From an uncultured Acidimicrobiales bacterium (GTDB lineage Bacteria > Actinomycetota > Acidimicrobiia > Acidimicrobiales > SHLQ01), in assembly GCA_938002955.1 (NCBI GenBank), contig CALLAA010000071.1:1-64000 (forward strand): a DNA stretch of 64,000 bases, given 5' to 3'. The position numbers and the translations under genes are program-made. How positions within the stretch are numbered: position 1 is the stretch's first letter; each line of letters starts with the position of its first letter. Of this stretch, positions 9,035 through 17,725 are shown in pieces. The notes under the pieces were generated by a model. That model did no database searches and was not told the DNA's origin. It worked only from the letters and a program-made list of their open reading frames with translations.

Positions 9035-9200
9035 GAACTAATTCTAGTCCTTCCCACCTCGTCAGGTAGCCGGTGCAACCAAACCGGCACCTTGGTCATT
9101 CCCCGGCAAAAATCTCTGCTTGGCAAGCGGCACTTCCTGCCAACAAATATGACAGATTGATGACGGAAGCGATCGAGATGAATCCGGTTACTCTGAGCGG

Positions 9201-9893
9201 ATGCGTCCACTCATTGGTATCACCGGTAGACAGCTGCTGTACGGGTCGGTGGAGGGTTGCCCGCCCCTGCTTGCCAACGCTGGTTTGGACATCGTGCTCA
9301 CCGACTATGTTGACGCGGTCCTGGCCTCGGGCGGCCTGCCGGTCCATCTGCCAATGTCGGTCGACCCAGACGAGTTCGCTGGACGGCTCGATGGGCTCAT
9401 CTTGACCGGTGGAGCCGACATCGATCCTGCGATTTACGGAGAGGTTCCGGACCCGTCGGTTGAAACGCCAGATCCGAACCGCGATGCCTTTGAGCTCGCA
9501 ATGGCTCGCATCGCCATCGAAACGTCTATGCCAACGCTCGGGATCTGTCGTGGGATCCAGGTTCTGAACGTCGCGGCGGGTGGTTCGCTGATCCAGCACC
9601 GCCCCGAGCACGCTCGTTACGACTCCGCTCCCGACGCCGATGTCCACTCGGTGGTGCTCGAACCCGACAGCATCGCTGGAGCCGCATATGGCGTCGACAA
9701 GAACGTCAACAGCTTTCACCACCAGGTGGTGGGCGAAGTCGGCGCGGGCATCCGGGTCGTGGGTCGAGCAAGCGACGGCGATGTCGAGGCGATCGAATTC
9801 GACGGCAAACCAATCGTCGGAATCCAATGGCACCCCGAGATGTACCGCCAGCAAGACCCAATCTTCGACTGGCTCGTAGCCGCAGCGGGTTAG
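9201..9893 (+). CDS. Class I glutamine-amidotransferase-like hydrolase (gamma-glutamyl-GABA hydrolase family)
   Basis: This 230-residue PuuD-like member of peptidase C26 cleaves gamma-glutamyl bonds in the cytoplasm. The nucleophile elbow LGICRGIQ has Cys116, and the His/Glu partners lie in IQWHPEM (His211, Glu213). The ILTGGADIDPAIYGE and NSFHHQ segments are typical of the family. The natural substrate could be gamma-glutamyl-GABA or another gamma-glutamyl amine. No polyamine genes are adjacent, so the pathway is open. It is divergent from the NfeD operon across 166 bases. Confidence 0.88.
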   Translation: MRPLIGITGRQLLYGSVEGCPPLLANAGLDIVLTDYVDAVLASGGLPVHLPMSVDPDEFAGRLDGLILTGGADIDPAIYGEVPDPSVETPDPNRDAFELAMARIAIETSMPTLGICRGIQVLNVAAGGSLIQHRPEHARYDSAPDADVHSVVLEPDSIAGAAYGVDKNVNSFHHQVVGEVGAGIRVVGRASDGDVEAIEFDGKPIVGIQWHPEMYRQQDPIFDWLVAAAG

Positions 9894-10196
9894 TGCTGCT
9901 CAAGATCGGCGCGTAGCCCGGGCGGTTCCCGGTATTTTCCCACGCGGTCGGTCTGTCAAGGCCGGTGGCAAGGCCTGTTTGCGGGTGGGGTTCTTTACCA
10001 AACCGCTCGGTCTCGCCAGGCCGGTGGCAAGGCCTGTGTATAGACGGCTTGCGCCCGCAGCGGCGCCGTCAGCGCGCGCCCGGAGGGACGGAGGGCGTTA
10101 CTCGGCCTCCGGCAGTCCGCAGAGCACACCGAGCGAAGCGAATGTGCGATTGCCGGGAGCGAGGAACGAGCGGGAAATACTCGAAATTGTTCGAAG
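9894..10196. other. 303-base structured non-coding spacer
   Basis: No convincing reading frame is present; the two plus-strand ORFs here (10,213 and 10,209 ends) are Arg-rich and lack family features. The region contains a 20-base direct repeat (see separate entry), a GCCCGGAGG/CCTCCGGC imperfect dyad (10078-10116 area) and a CTCGG/CCGAG dyad. A small dyad TCGAA-ATTG-TTCGA (10181-10194) may terminate the amino-acid ABC operon on the minus strand. It is not tRNA-like. A small structured RNA is possible but unproven. Confidence 0.4.
9959..10037 (+). repeat. 20-bp direct repeat, two copies 59 bp apart
   Basis: AGGCCGGTGGCAAGGCCTGT occurs at 9959-9978 and again at 10018-10037 without mismatch. 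The bases just before each copy are also similar (GGTCTGTCA versus GGTCTCGCC). Each copy contains an AGGCC...GGCCT dyad with an 8-base centre. It looks like a partial local duplication of a hairpin-forming element. Confidence 0.75.
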
Positions 10197-10967
10197 TCAG
10201 AGAATCTGACTGAGGAACAATTTCGTGCGGTCTTCGGTTGGGTTGGTGAAGAAGTGCTCTGGGGTGCCAACTTCGACGATCTCGCCGGACTCCATGAAGA
10301 TGATGCGGTCGGCGACTTCTCGGGCGAAGCCCATCTCGTGGGTTACGACCATCATGGTCATGCCGCCGCGAGCGAGGTCCTTCATAACCTCCAACACCTC
10401 GGAGATCATTTCTGGGTCGAGGGCCGATGTTGGCTCATCGAACAACATGATGCGTGGTTCCATGGCCAATGAGCGCGCAATCGCTACACGTTGCTGCTGG
10501 CCGCCGGACAGCTGGCCGGGGAACTTCGCGGCTTGCTCTGGAATGCCGACGCGCTCGAGCAGTTCCATTGCCTTGGTTTCCGCTTCGGCTTTGGGTTGCT
10601 TGCGAACCCAGCGTGGCGCAAGCGTGATGTTGTCCATGACGGTGAGATGGGGAAACAGGTTGAACTGCTGGAATACCATGCCCACGTCGGATCGGATCTT
10701 GTCGATGTTCCGGGTGTCGTTTGTGAGTTCGACACCATCGACGGCGATGGTGCCGCCTTGGTGAACTTCGAGACGGTTGATGCAACGAATCCACGTTGAC
10801 TTACCCGAACCAGATGGCCCGAGCACAACGACGACCTCACGCTCGGCGACCTGTGCGGTCACGCCTTTGAGCGCCTGGAAGTCGCCGTACCACTTGTCGA
10901 CGCCGTCCGACACAATCATGTCGGCGCGGCCAAGTTCCATGCCCGATGCGCTCATGTTCGCGGTCAT
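10197..10967 (-). CDS. aapP: Amino-acid ABC transporter ATP-binding protein
   Basis: This 256-residue ATPase belongs to the polar-amino-acid uptake family (GlnQ/AapP). Walker A is GPSGSGKST, the signature is [13 protein letters not shown] and Walker B with catalytic Glu is [12 protein letters not shown], followed by the switch His in VVTHEMG. It should energise import through the two permeases encoded immediately upstream. It is the last gene of the minus-strand operon aapJ-aapQ-aapM-aapP, 64 bases after aapM. No internal promoter is obvious. Confidence 0.93.
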   Translation of the reverse strand: MTANMSASGMELGRADMIVSDGVDKWYGDFQALKGVTAQVAEREVVVVLGPSGSGKSTWIRCINRLEVHQGGTIAVDGVELTNDTRNIDKIRSDVGMVFQQFNLFPHLTVMDNITLAPRWVRKQPKAEAETKAMELLERVGIPEQAAKFPGQLSGGQQQRVAIARSLAMEPRIMLFDEPTSALDPEMISEVLEVMKDLARGGMTMMVVTHEMGFAREVADRIIFMESGEIVEVGTPEHFFTNPTEDRTKLFLSQIL

Positions 10968-11031
10968 TGGTTAGCTCCTTGTTGCAGATTGGTTAGTGAC
11001 GCTGTGGTCGGTCCGAAATGTGACGGAAGGT

Positions 11032-12903
11032 TCATCGTGTACCCAGTCCGAGTCGCTTCTCGAGGCGCTGGCTGTACTTCGACATCGAGAACGCAACAAC
11101 GAAGTAGATCGCCGAAACAATGAGTAGCCCTTCACGCTTGGCCCCCACGAAATCGGTCTGTGCTGGGATCGTGTTGTTCGCGATGCGCAAGAAGTCGTTG
11201 AGGCCGATGATGGCCACGAGGGCGGTTTCCTTGAACGTTGCGATCGCCTGACCGACGAGCGGTGGAATAGACACTCGCAAGGCTTGCGGCAAGACAATGA
11301 AAGCCGTCCGCTGCGAGGTCGTCAGGCCCAACGCATCGGCTGCTTCGAACTGGCCTCGACGGATCGACTGCAAGCCGCCTCGGACGTTCTCGGCCAAATA
11401 GGCCGCCGAGAACAATCCGTAGCCGATGACAACGGCTGCGACCTTGGCTATCTCCATGCCTTCGGGCAAGAAGAACAGCAAGATGTTGGCGAAGAAGAAC
11501 AAGATGGTGATCAGTGGAACACCACGGATGATCTCGATGTAGCCGGTCGACAGAAGTCGGAAGATTGGAAGGTTCGACGTCCGACCGAGGGCCATGACGA
11601 CACCGATCGGGAAGCTCACGAGCAGAGTCAGCCATGCAATGAACAGCGTCAGCGTAAATCCGCCGAGGTACGTGTCCGACTGAATGTTCAGCGTTGATGG
11701 CGAGTTCACGGCTGTTACCAACCAGTGGAAGATCACCATGAAGATGACCCAGCCGGCGACATAGGCCCGGCGGGTGGCGTTATCTCGAGAGAAGTTGCTG
11801 GCAGCCAAACCGTAAAGGCCAAGGAACAACATGCTCAGGCGAGCCTTCTGCAGCATGGACCAGTTCGGCAAGAAGTCCAAGAACTCGATCCGACTTACCC
11901 AGGTGTAGACCGCAGCGAGCAGAATCGCAATGGCGAGCAGTCGACCGGTTTCCCCAATCGTGCTGCTGGACTGGGCCCAAAGAACAGCGCCGCCGATGAC
12001 GATGAACGCAAGCGCCATTGGAATGTCGGTGGAGAAGACGTGGTCGTAGTCGAAATCGGGGTCTCGCAGAATGATCCAGTTGGCAACGAACGGTGCAATC
12101 ACCCACAGCAGACCGAGGAAGCCCTTGGATGCCTGGGCAGGAAGGCGATCGCGAACGGCAAGTCCAACGAGGTGCGACACCACCAGGATCGCCCACATGA
12201 CCGTCCACGGCATCTGGGTCGAGAACGCAACGGTTCCCTCTTCGACGGTTGCTCGGCCATCCTCGCCGAGGAAGTAGTGCCCGTAGGGCACAACCCACAG
12301 CGAGATGACACCGATCAGCGCGAAACCGGACAGCACCCAGATCGACGGGATGAAGGTAGAACGACGCCGCTCCTCGCCGAAGCCAAACCAGATTGCAGCA
12401 CCGACGCCAAAGACGACGAGCGCCGCAATGATCCATCCCATTCGCCCGCTGCTTGAGAGCGGAGCCAACAAGCCAATCACACCGGCGGCCACGCCGATGT
12501 TCATCACCCAGATCGCAATGCGCTTCAGCGAGATGGTGCCACTCGCCCGGAAGATCGCTGCGGAGAAACCGGCGAGCCCGATGAGCGAGCCAAAGGCCAC
12601 CCAAATACGCACGAACTGGTCGAGCGGATACCCCTGAGCGGCCATCAGGCGCGAGTTGGTTGCAATGGCGTCCCACTGGCGCTCTTCACCGAGGATGAAC
12701 GCAAGAAGACCGCGGATCGTCAGGACGGCAATGACGCTGAAGACCACCGTAAGTACGGCGCTCGACGGCGACGAGAAGAGGTTCTTCTGGATCCAGACAC
12801 TCGGGGAGAGGCTCGGATCCTCCGGAGGGAGCGATGCTTCTTCGCTGTACTCGACCTCAAAATCCTCTGGTGTTAGGTTTGGAGGAACAACACTTGATGA
12901 CAT
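11032..12903 (-). CDS. aapM: Amino-acid ABC transporter permease, oversized AapM type
   Basis: This 623-residue protein is much longer than ordinary His/Glu-type permeases. Roughly residues 50-400 hold about ten or eleven extra hydrophobic segments with no ABC motif. The canonical permease domain follows (~405-620) with the EAA loop (ENVRGGLQSIRRGQFEAADA, then IVLPQALR and PP) that docks on the ATPase. It should form the heterodimeric channel with AapQ. The start is an ATG two bases after the aapQ stop. The extra N-terminal membrane region has no clear assignment and may be a lineage-specific extension of the AapM N-terminal region. Confidence 0.88.
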   Translation of the reverse strand: MSSSVVPPNLTPEDFEVEYSEEASLPPEDPSLSPSVWIQKNLFSSPSSAVLTVVFSVIAVLTIRGLLAFILGEERQWDAIATNSRLMAAQGYPLDQFVRIWVAFGSLIGLAGFSAAIFRASGTISLKRIAIWVMNIGVAAGVIGLLAPLSSSGRMGWIIAALVVFGVGAAIWFGFGEERRRSTFIPSIWVLSGFALIGVISLWVVPYGHYFLGEDGRATVEEGTVAFSTQMPWTVMWAILVVSHLVGLAVRDRLPAQASKGFLGLLWVIAPFVANWIILRDPDFDYDHVFSTDIPMALAFIVIGGAVLWAQSSSTIGETGRLLAIAILLAAVYTWVSRIEFLDFLPNWSMLQKARLSMLFLGLYGLAASNFSRDNATRRAYVAGWVIFMVIFHWLVTAVNSPSTLNIQSDTYLGGFTLTLFIAWLTLLVSFPIGVVMALGRTSNLPIFRLLSTGYIEIIRGVPLITILFFFANILLFFLPEGMEIAKVAAVVIGYGLFSAAYLAENVRGGLQSIRRGQFEAADALGLTTSQRTAFIVLPQALRVSIPPLVGQAIATFKETALVAIIGLNDFLRIANNTIPAQTDFVGAKREGLLIVSAIYFVVAFSMSKYSQRLEKRLGLGTR

Positions 12904-12905
12904 AG

Positions 12906-14477
12906 CTATCGCTCCACGATCTTCATACGGACGTTAAAGAAATTGACGATCACCGAGATCGTGAGTGAACAACACAGGTAGAACGACATCCAGATCACGA
13001 AGACCGACAACGACTTGCCGCTCTGCGAGATCACCGTCTGCCCAATCTGGACGACTTCGGAAAGTCCAACCGCCACAGCAAGCGACGTGTTCTTTGTGAG
13101 GTTCAGGTACTGGTTGCCAAGCGGCGGCAGGGCCACTCGAAAGGCTTGGGGCAAGATGACCTTTCGAAGCGCCTGCGCCCGGCTCAAGCCAAGTGCTGCA
13201 GCCGCTTCGCTCTGGCCCTTCGCGACCGCAAGGATGCCGCCACGCACGATCTCGGCGATGAACGCCGCCGTGTAGAAGACGATGCCGAAGAAGACCGCGG
13301 CAAAGCCTTGTGACATGGTCAAGCCTTGGTCGCCATAGTTGGCGAAGTTGCCGGGCTGAACAATGTCGGGACGGGCCCAACCAAACGGAGCACCGTCACG
13401 GTCCCGTGCGACGCCATCAGCGTCGAGGAACTCGGGGTTGTCACCAAACTTGTCGGCCAAGACCCGAAACAGGTCGCTCGACGAGTTGACGATCCAGTCC
13501 GAGAAGCCGGGCCAGACAAGCCAGAGAAACGCAGCTGCTGCAGCGGCACCGACAAAGGCAAAGATCTGTCGGAACCAATCGTCGTCGGTCAGCGCGGCCA
13601 TACCGGCTGGAGTGCGACGACTGTCGCGGAACCGCTTCACCCACAGTGCAGCAGCAAAGAACGCGAGCGCAGTGAGTGCGACCTGCACGGCGACCTGGGG
13701 GATATTCGCGATCCCGTCGCTGATCGCCTGCAGCGGGCCACCAATGAAGCCAAACACGGGGTGGATGAACCAGCCCACGATGGCGAACAACAACAGGACG
13801 CCAAGGGTTGCCAGACCCGAGTACGACGGTTCGCCGGTGGCCTCTTGGGCCGCGATGCGGTTCTTCCGCACGAACCTGGCAACAACCAGGCCGATCAGCA
13901 TGAACACGAGCCATTGGTAGAAGCCGTCGGCGATGAAGACCCGGGGCATCGAAACGCCCTTGTTCGTGACGTGCAACCAGCCGTTGATAGGGCCGCTGTC
14001 GAGTTCGACTCGAGACAGCGAACCAAAGACTGCAAAGAGCAGGACGATCTGCACGATGAGCGGGATGTTGCGGATGGTCTCGACAAAGACCGATCCGACC
14101 CGATTCACAATCCAGTTGTTCGACAGTCGGGCAAGGCCGACGAGAATGCCGAGAATCGTGGCGGCCAAGATGCCCGAGATCGCGAGGCGGAATGTCGTGA
14201 CCATACCGACCCACAACGCACGACCACCGGTCGCTGGCTCGGTGTCGATACCTTCCGACACGTTGAAGCCTGCGGGCTGGCCGAGAAACTCAAAGCCGCT
14301 CGTGAGTCCCTTCGCTCGAAGGTTGTCGCCAGCTTCACGTGCGAGAAACCACGTGATGAAGATCAGCGTAAACAGCGTCGCAAGCTGAACGAGCCACTTC
14401 ACGACCGTGACATCGCGATAGAACGGCGGTTTGCCCGAAACTTCGAGACGCGACGCGGATGGTTCCGTCATTGTCAC
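12906..14477 (-). CDS. aapQ: Amino-acid ABC transporter permease, AapQ type
   Basis: This 523-residue permease starts at GTG 14477, with GGGGAG six bases upstream; an ATG two codons later is the alternative. Permease segments occur on both sides of a long insertion (~190-360) containing further membrane spans and a soluble stretch. The EAA motif (EIVRGGILAVAKGQSEAAAA, then VILPQAFRVALPPLGNQ) is near the C terminus. A split core of this kind is typical of AapQ/BztB permeases for general L-amino acids such as Glu, Gln and Asp. It is separated from the binding-protein gene by a hairpin. Confidence 0.9.
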   Translation of the reverse strand: MTMTEPSASRLEVSGKPPFYRDVTVVKWLVQLATLFTLIFITWFLAREAGDNLRAKGLTSGFEFLGQPAGFNVSEGIDTEPATGGRALWVGMVTTFRLAISGILAATILGILVGLARLSNNWIVNRVGSVFVETIRNIPLIVQIVLLFAVFGSLSRVELDSGPINGWLHVTNKGVSMPRVFIADGFYQWLVFMLIGLVVARFVRKNRIAAQEATGEPSYSGLATLGVLLLFAIVGWFIHPVFGFIGGPLQAISDGIANIPQVAVQVALTALAFFAAALWVKRFRDSRRTPAGMAALTDDDWFRQIFAFVGAAAAAAFLWLVWPGFSDWIVNSSSDLFRVLADKFGDNPEFLDADGVARDRDGAPFGWARPDIVQPGNFANYGDQGLTMSQGFAAVFFGIVFYTAAFIAEIVRGGILAVAKGQSEAAAALGLSRAQALRKVILPQAFRVALPPLGNQYLNLTKNTSLAVAVGLSEVVQIGQTVISQSGKSLSVFVIWMSFYLCCSLTISVIVNFFNVRMKIVER

Positions 14478-14520
14478 GATTGTCTCCCCTTTGAAACAGA
14501 TACGACCTGGGTAACGGAAA

Positions 14521-14548
14521 AGGGCCGGGAACCGAAGTTCCCGACCCT
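14521..14548 (-). terminator. UUCG-capped hairpin between aapJ and aapQ (attenuator)
   Basis: Read on the minus strand, the arms AGGGTCGGGAAC and GTTCCCGGCCCT (one mismatch) enclose a TTCG tetraloop closed by C-G, and the 3' arm runs into TTTT. It lies after the aapJ stop and before aapQ. A partial terminator here would make the binding protein more abundant than the membrane subunits, as commonly seen in uptake operons. It could also protect the 3' end of the aapJ message. Confidence 0.75.
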
Positions 14549-14634
14549 CATCGTCACTTCGTGCAGCGACCGTACAACGTCACTGCACACATCTCACAAT
14601 TCGGTGGCTTGAATTACCAAGCCGTTACACCGAA

Positions 14635-15813
14635 TTAACGTGCTGGTGGAGCGTAGAGCAAACCACCGTCGGTCCACTGGGTGTTTGCGCCTGCGCGCTC
14701 TACACCAAGTGGTGGCAACGATGCGTCGAAGATCTCGCCGTAGTTACCAACCTGGGCAATGACCTGGTAGAAGGCATCTGCGTTGAGACCCATGACGGTC
14801 TGGAGCTCGCCTTCGCCACCGAGGAGACGGATGATCTCTGCGTCACCGTTGACGAGCATGTCGTCGACGTTGCCGCTGTTTACGCCCTTCTCATCAGCGA
14901 TGAGGGTTGCGTATACGGTCCAGTTAACAGCGTCTGCCCAAGCCGAGTCGTTCTGACCGTATGTCGGTCCGAGTGGCTCCTTGGAGATTGGCTGTCCTGG
15001 GAAGATGACCCAGTCGTTTGGCTCGTTGACGGACTTACGTCCAACAAGTGCCGAACCATCGGTGGTGATGATGTCACATGCGCCAGCGATGAAGTTCTCC
15101 GTCACGATGTCGAAGTCCTCGAAGGTGTTGAGGGTGATCGAAACGCCTGCAGCGTCAGCTGCGTCGGAGATGTTCTTCTCGGTGGTGGTACCAGCGTTGG
15201 TGCAAACAACAGCGCCGTCGATGTCAGCTACGGTCGAAGACGACGAGAATCCGCTAGCGGCAGAAGCCATGAGCTGCTGTCCGTCGAAGTAGGTGGTCGG
15301 ACCAAAGTCCATGCCTACGTCGGTGTCACGGCTCTGGGTCCACGTGGTGTTACGCATGAGAACGTCGGCGTCACCGGTCTGGATGGCGGTGAAGCGCTCA
15401 GCTGCGGTGAGCTCAACAAAGTTGACTGCTTCTGCGTCGCCGAGCACAGCTGCGGCAACCGCACGACAGAAGTCAGCGTCGAAGCCGACCATGCGGCCAT
15501 CAGCGTTGGTGGTCGAGAAGCCGACACCAGCGCCAGAAACGCCACAGTTCAAGGTTCCACGAGCGATGACCTCGTCGAGAACGCTGCCCTGCGTGAGATC
15601 GACGCTCTCGTCGTCAGAGCCTGCATCGTCAGATCCAGCGTCGTCTGAGCCTGCATCGTCAGAGCCGGAATCGTCAGATCCCTCAGCGTCAGAATCAGAT
15701 GATGTGCTGTCGCCATCGGCGTTGTCTGCTGCGTCGTCGCTACCGCAAGCTGCGGCAAACATCGTGACAGCAAAGAGAACCGCCAACAGGCGGAACAGCT
15801 TTGTGTTCTTCAT
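14635..15813 (-). CDS. aapJ: Amino-acid ABC transporter substrate-binding lipoprotein
   Basis: The protein has 392 residues from ATG 15813, the start that places a basic n-region and hydrophobic core before the lipobox AAC. After the lipidated Cys comes a ~45-residue Asp/Ser-rich linker with repeated GSDDA units. The SBP_bac_3 domain follows (GTLNCGVSGAGVGFS, FDADFCRAVAAAVLGDA, DVLMRNTTWT), characteristic of AapJ/BztA general amino-acid receptors. It is anchored outside the membrane and delivers ligand to AapQM. It is first in the operon, with a TGAACA/TGTTCA dyad 30 bases upstream and a hairpin right after the gene. Confidence 0.93.
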   Translation of the reverse strand: MKNTKLFRLLAVLFAVTMFAAACGSDDAADNADGDSTSSDSDAEGSDDSGSDDAGSDDAGSDDAGSDDESVDLTQGSVLDEVIARGTLNCGVSGAGVGFSTTNADGRMVGFDADFCRAVAAAVLGDAEAVNFVELTAAERFTAIQTGDADVLMRNTTWTQSRDTDVGMDFGPTTYFDGQQLMASAASGFSSSSTVADIDGAVVCTNAGTTTEKNISDAADAAGVSITLNTFEDFDIVTENFIAGACDIITTDGSALVGRKSVNEPNDWVIFPGQPISKEPLGPTYGQNDSAWADAVNWTVYATLIADEKGVNSGNVDDMLVNGDAEIIRLLGGEGELQTVMGLNADAFYQVIAQVGNYGEIFDASLPPLGVERAGANTQWTDGGLLYAPPAR

Positions 15814-15842
15814 TCGGATTTCCCTCCGTAAATTTTGTGAAA

Positions 15843-15858
15843 TGAACATCAGTGTTCA
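15843..15858. promoter_or_regulatory. Operator-like dyad upstream of aapJ
   Basis: TGAACA-TCAG-TGTTCA is a perfect 6+6 inverted repeat with a 4-base centre. It ends 30 bases before the aapJ ATG, within the 194-base region shared with the divergent upp gene. Size and position suit a dimeric repressor. The binding protein is unknown. Confidence 0.4.
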
Positions 15859-16007
15859 AACACACTTGTGCGGGCGCGATAATATCCACACAATTTGAAG
15901 CAGTGGTAGGCGGGGACGAACTTTGTCACCGTCGGTTCACGAAGTCTCAACACTGCAGAGTTCGACGCGCTGACCCCGAGAAGCGCTTCACTGACTACAT
16001 TCTGGTC

Positions 16008-16631
16008 ATGGCCGCACATCTCGTAGAACACGCCCTCGTTAGCGAACGCTTGACCCGATTGCGAATGGTGGCGACAAGCCGACCGGACTTTCGCCGGATC
16101 CTTTCGGAGCTGTCGACCTACGTCCTCTTCGACGCGTTGCGAATGATCGAGACAACCGAAATCGACATCGAGACACCCCTCGAGCCCACCACGGGAGCCG
16201 TCATTTCCAACTCTCCGCTCCTGATTCCGGTGATGAGAGCGGGTCTCGGCATGCTCGACGCCGCGCTTGACCTCCTTCCCGAATCGCGGGTTGGGTTCAT
16301 TGGGTTGAAGCGAGACGAGGAGACTCTGCTCCCCCACGCGTACGCGAACACCGTCCCCGACGACCTCGACGGCCAAAGCTGCCTCGTGCTCGATCCAATG
16401 CTCGCGACGGGCGGTTCGCTCGCTCACACATGCGCGCTCCTGAAGGACGCGAACGCTGGGACCATCACGGTCGCGTGTGTCTTGGCGAGCCCGGAAGGCA
16501 TCGAATTGATGCAATCGGAATACCCCAACATTGAGGTGTGGACAGCCGCGATTGACGAGGCGCTGAACGACGTTGGGTTCATCCGTCCCGGACTCGGCGA
16601 CGCCGGCGACCGACAGTTCGGCCTCTCGTAA
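16008..16631 (+). CDS. upp: Uracil phosphoribosyltransferase
   Basis: The protein has 207 residues from ATG 16008; the longer track ORF runs into the aapJ promoter region. It converts uracil and PRPP to UMP in pyrimidine salvage. The PRPP loop is VLDPMLATGGSL and the uracil-binding C-terminal segment is GDAGDRQFG, both intact. RAGLGMLDAALDLLP is also typical. The stop TAA overlaps the ATG of the next gene (TAATG), indicating translational coupling to an unknown 190-residue protein. Confidence 0.95.
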   Translation: MAAHLVEHALVSERLTRLRMVATSRPDFRRILSELSTYVLFDALRMIETTEIDIETPLEPTTGAVISNSPLLIPVMRAGLGMLDAALDLLPESRVGFIGLKRDEETLLPHAYANTVPDDLDGQSCLVLDPMLATGGSLAHTCALLKDANAGTITVACVLASPEGIELMQSEYPNIEVWTAAIDEALNDVGFIRPGLGDAGDRQFGLS

Positions 16632-17203
16632 TGCTCGACCATGTCTTCGCCGATGCCATCGGCGCTATCCGCACCGCAATCGAGCTCGCAATGCTCGAGC
16701 GCCAAGCGGTCGAAGAGCGTTTCACGACCGATGCGTTGCTCGGCGACACCCGCTGGGAGACCTCGTACAGCATTCCCGGCGAAGGATCACCTCCACGCGT
16801 GCAAGCCGACATGACCTTGCTCTGGCCTACCTGGTCTCAGACCTCGTACCGCAGCTGGTTCCTGAGCGGCGAACTCGCCGAGGTACCGGCGATCGAAGCC
16901 GAGGTCGTCATGCGCGCCCAGGGCCTCGGCGGCCCTCCGAATCCAGCCGATGTTCTCGATGCCCTACCCGAGGCGTCGCCCGTGATGGGCCGGAACATGT
17001 TGGAACGAGTCGAGGGCGCAACCGTCGAAACGATCTACGGCGAGGACCTCAGCATTGCCACCTATGCCATCGACGTCTCGTACCTCGGCCAGTTTGAACT
17101 CCATACCGATGTGCTGGCCGACGGAAACCTGCTCGACGAAATGTTCCGGGCGGTCGGCGGCTGGATCTCCAGCACGCTCGTCGTGCTCTCCGATTGCGTC
17201 TGA
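16631..17203 (+). CDS. Unknown protein coupled to upp
   Basis: This is a 190-residue soluble protein that I do not recognise. It begins with a helical segment (AIRTAIELAMLERQAVEERF) and continues with alternating strands rich in Trp, Thr and acidic residues (TRWETSYSIPG, MTLLWPTWSQTSYRSWF). There is no signal peptide or membrane segment. Its start codon overlaps the upp stop and a GNAT acetyltransferase gene begins three bases after its own stop, so the three genes are probably co-transcribed. Codon use looks like the neighbours, which supports a real gene. Confidence 0.75.
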   Translation: MLDHVFADAIGAIRTAIELAMLERQAVEERFTTDALLGDTRWETSYSIPGEGSPPRVQADMTLLWPTWSQTSYRSWFLSGELAEVPAIEAEVVMRAQGLGGPPNPADVLDALPEASPVMGRNMLERVEGATVETIYGEDLSIATYAIDVSYLGQFELHTDVLADGNLLDEMFRAVGGWISSTLVVLSDCV

Positions 17204-17206
17204 TCC

Positions 17207-17725
17207 ATGGCGAGCATTCCAACGCTGCATACCGAACGCCTCACGCTCCGGCCCATCGACGAAGCCGACTTCGACGCCGTCGCCGCGTTTTACGAGAGTG
17301 AGCAAAGCGCGATGTACGGAGGCCCGTGCGACCGGGCCACCGCCTGGCGCAAGTTCGCTGCGTGGTTCGGCCACTGGGAGCTTCGCGGCTACGGGCCGTG
17401 GGCGGTCGAACAGCGATCGACTGGCGAGTTCATTGGCTGGACTGGCCTCTGGTCACCCGAAGGTTGGCCCGAACCCGAGATCACCTACGCCCTTCTACCC
17501 GCACACCACGGTCAGGGGTTTGCGACCGAGGCCGCTGGTCGAGCGCTGCAATCGGCCTATGAGGATTTTGGCTGGACGACGGCGGTCAGCGTGATCGATG
17601 ACCGCAATACCGCATCGATCGCGCTCGTCGAACGCCTTGGCGCCAGTGCTGAATCAGCCGTAGACCTCTTTGGCCACCCGGCCCACATCTATAGACACCG
17701 GCAACCAGACAACACACCGGGTTAG
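17207..17725 (+). CDS. GNAT-family N-acetyltransferase (RimJ/RimL-like)
   Basis: The protein has 172 residues. It begins with LHTERLTLRPIDEADF, the opening of the RimJ/RimL subgroup, and contains an acetyl-CoA-binding region (YALLPAHHGQGFATEAAGRAL) in motif A, then IDDRNTASIALVERLGA in motif B. It should acetylate an amino group of a protein or small molecule. Many relatives with unknown targets exist. Its stop overlaps the stop of the convergent dienoyl-CoA isomerase gene by four bases. Confidence 0.88.
   Translation: MASIPTLHTERLTLRPIDEADFDAVAAFYESEQSAMYGGPCDRATAWRKFAAWFGHWELRGYGPWAVEQRSTGEFIGWTGLWSPEGWPEPEITYALLPAHHGQGFATEAAGRALQSAYEDFGWTTAVSVIDDRNTASIALVERLGASAESAVDLFGHPAHIYRHRQPDNTPG

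Noticed and set aside
9894-10196. tRNA or known riboswitch in the spacer
   Set aside because: No cloverleaf, no T-loop GGTTCRA sequence with matching stems and no riboswitch core that I recognise.
13326-14612. 428-residue plus-strand ORF opposite aapQ
   Set aside because: It is a shadow of the permease gene, rich in Arg, Asp and Gln with no fold-like pattern.
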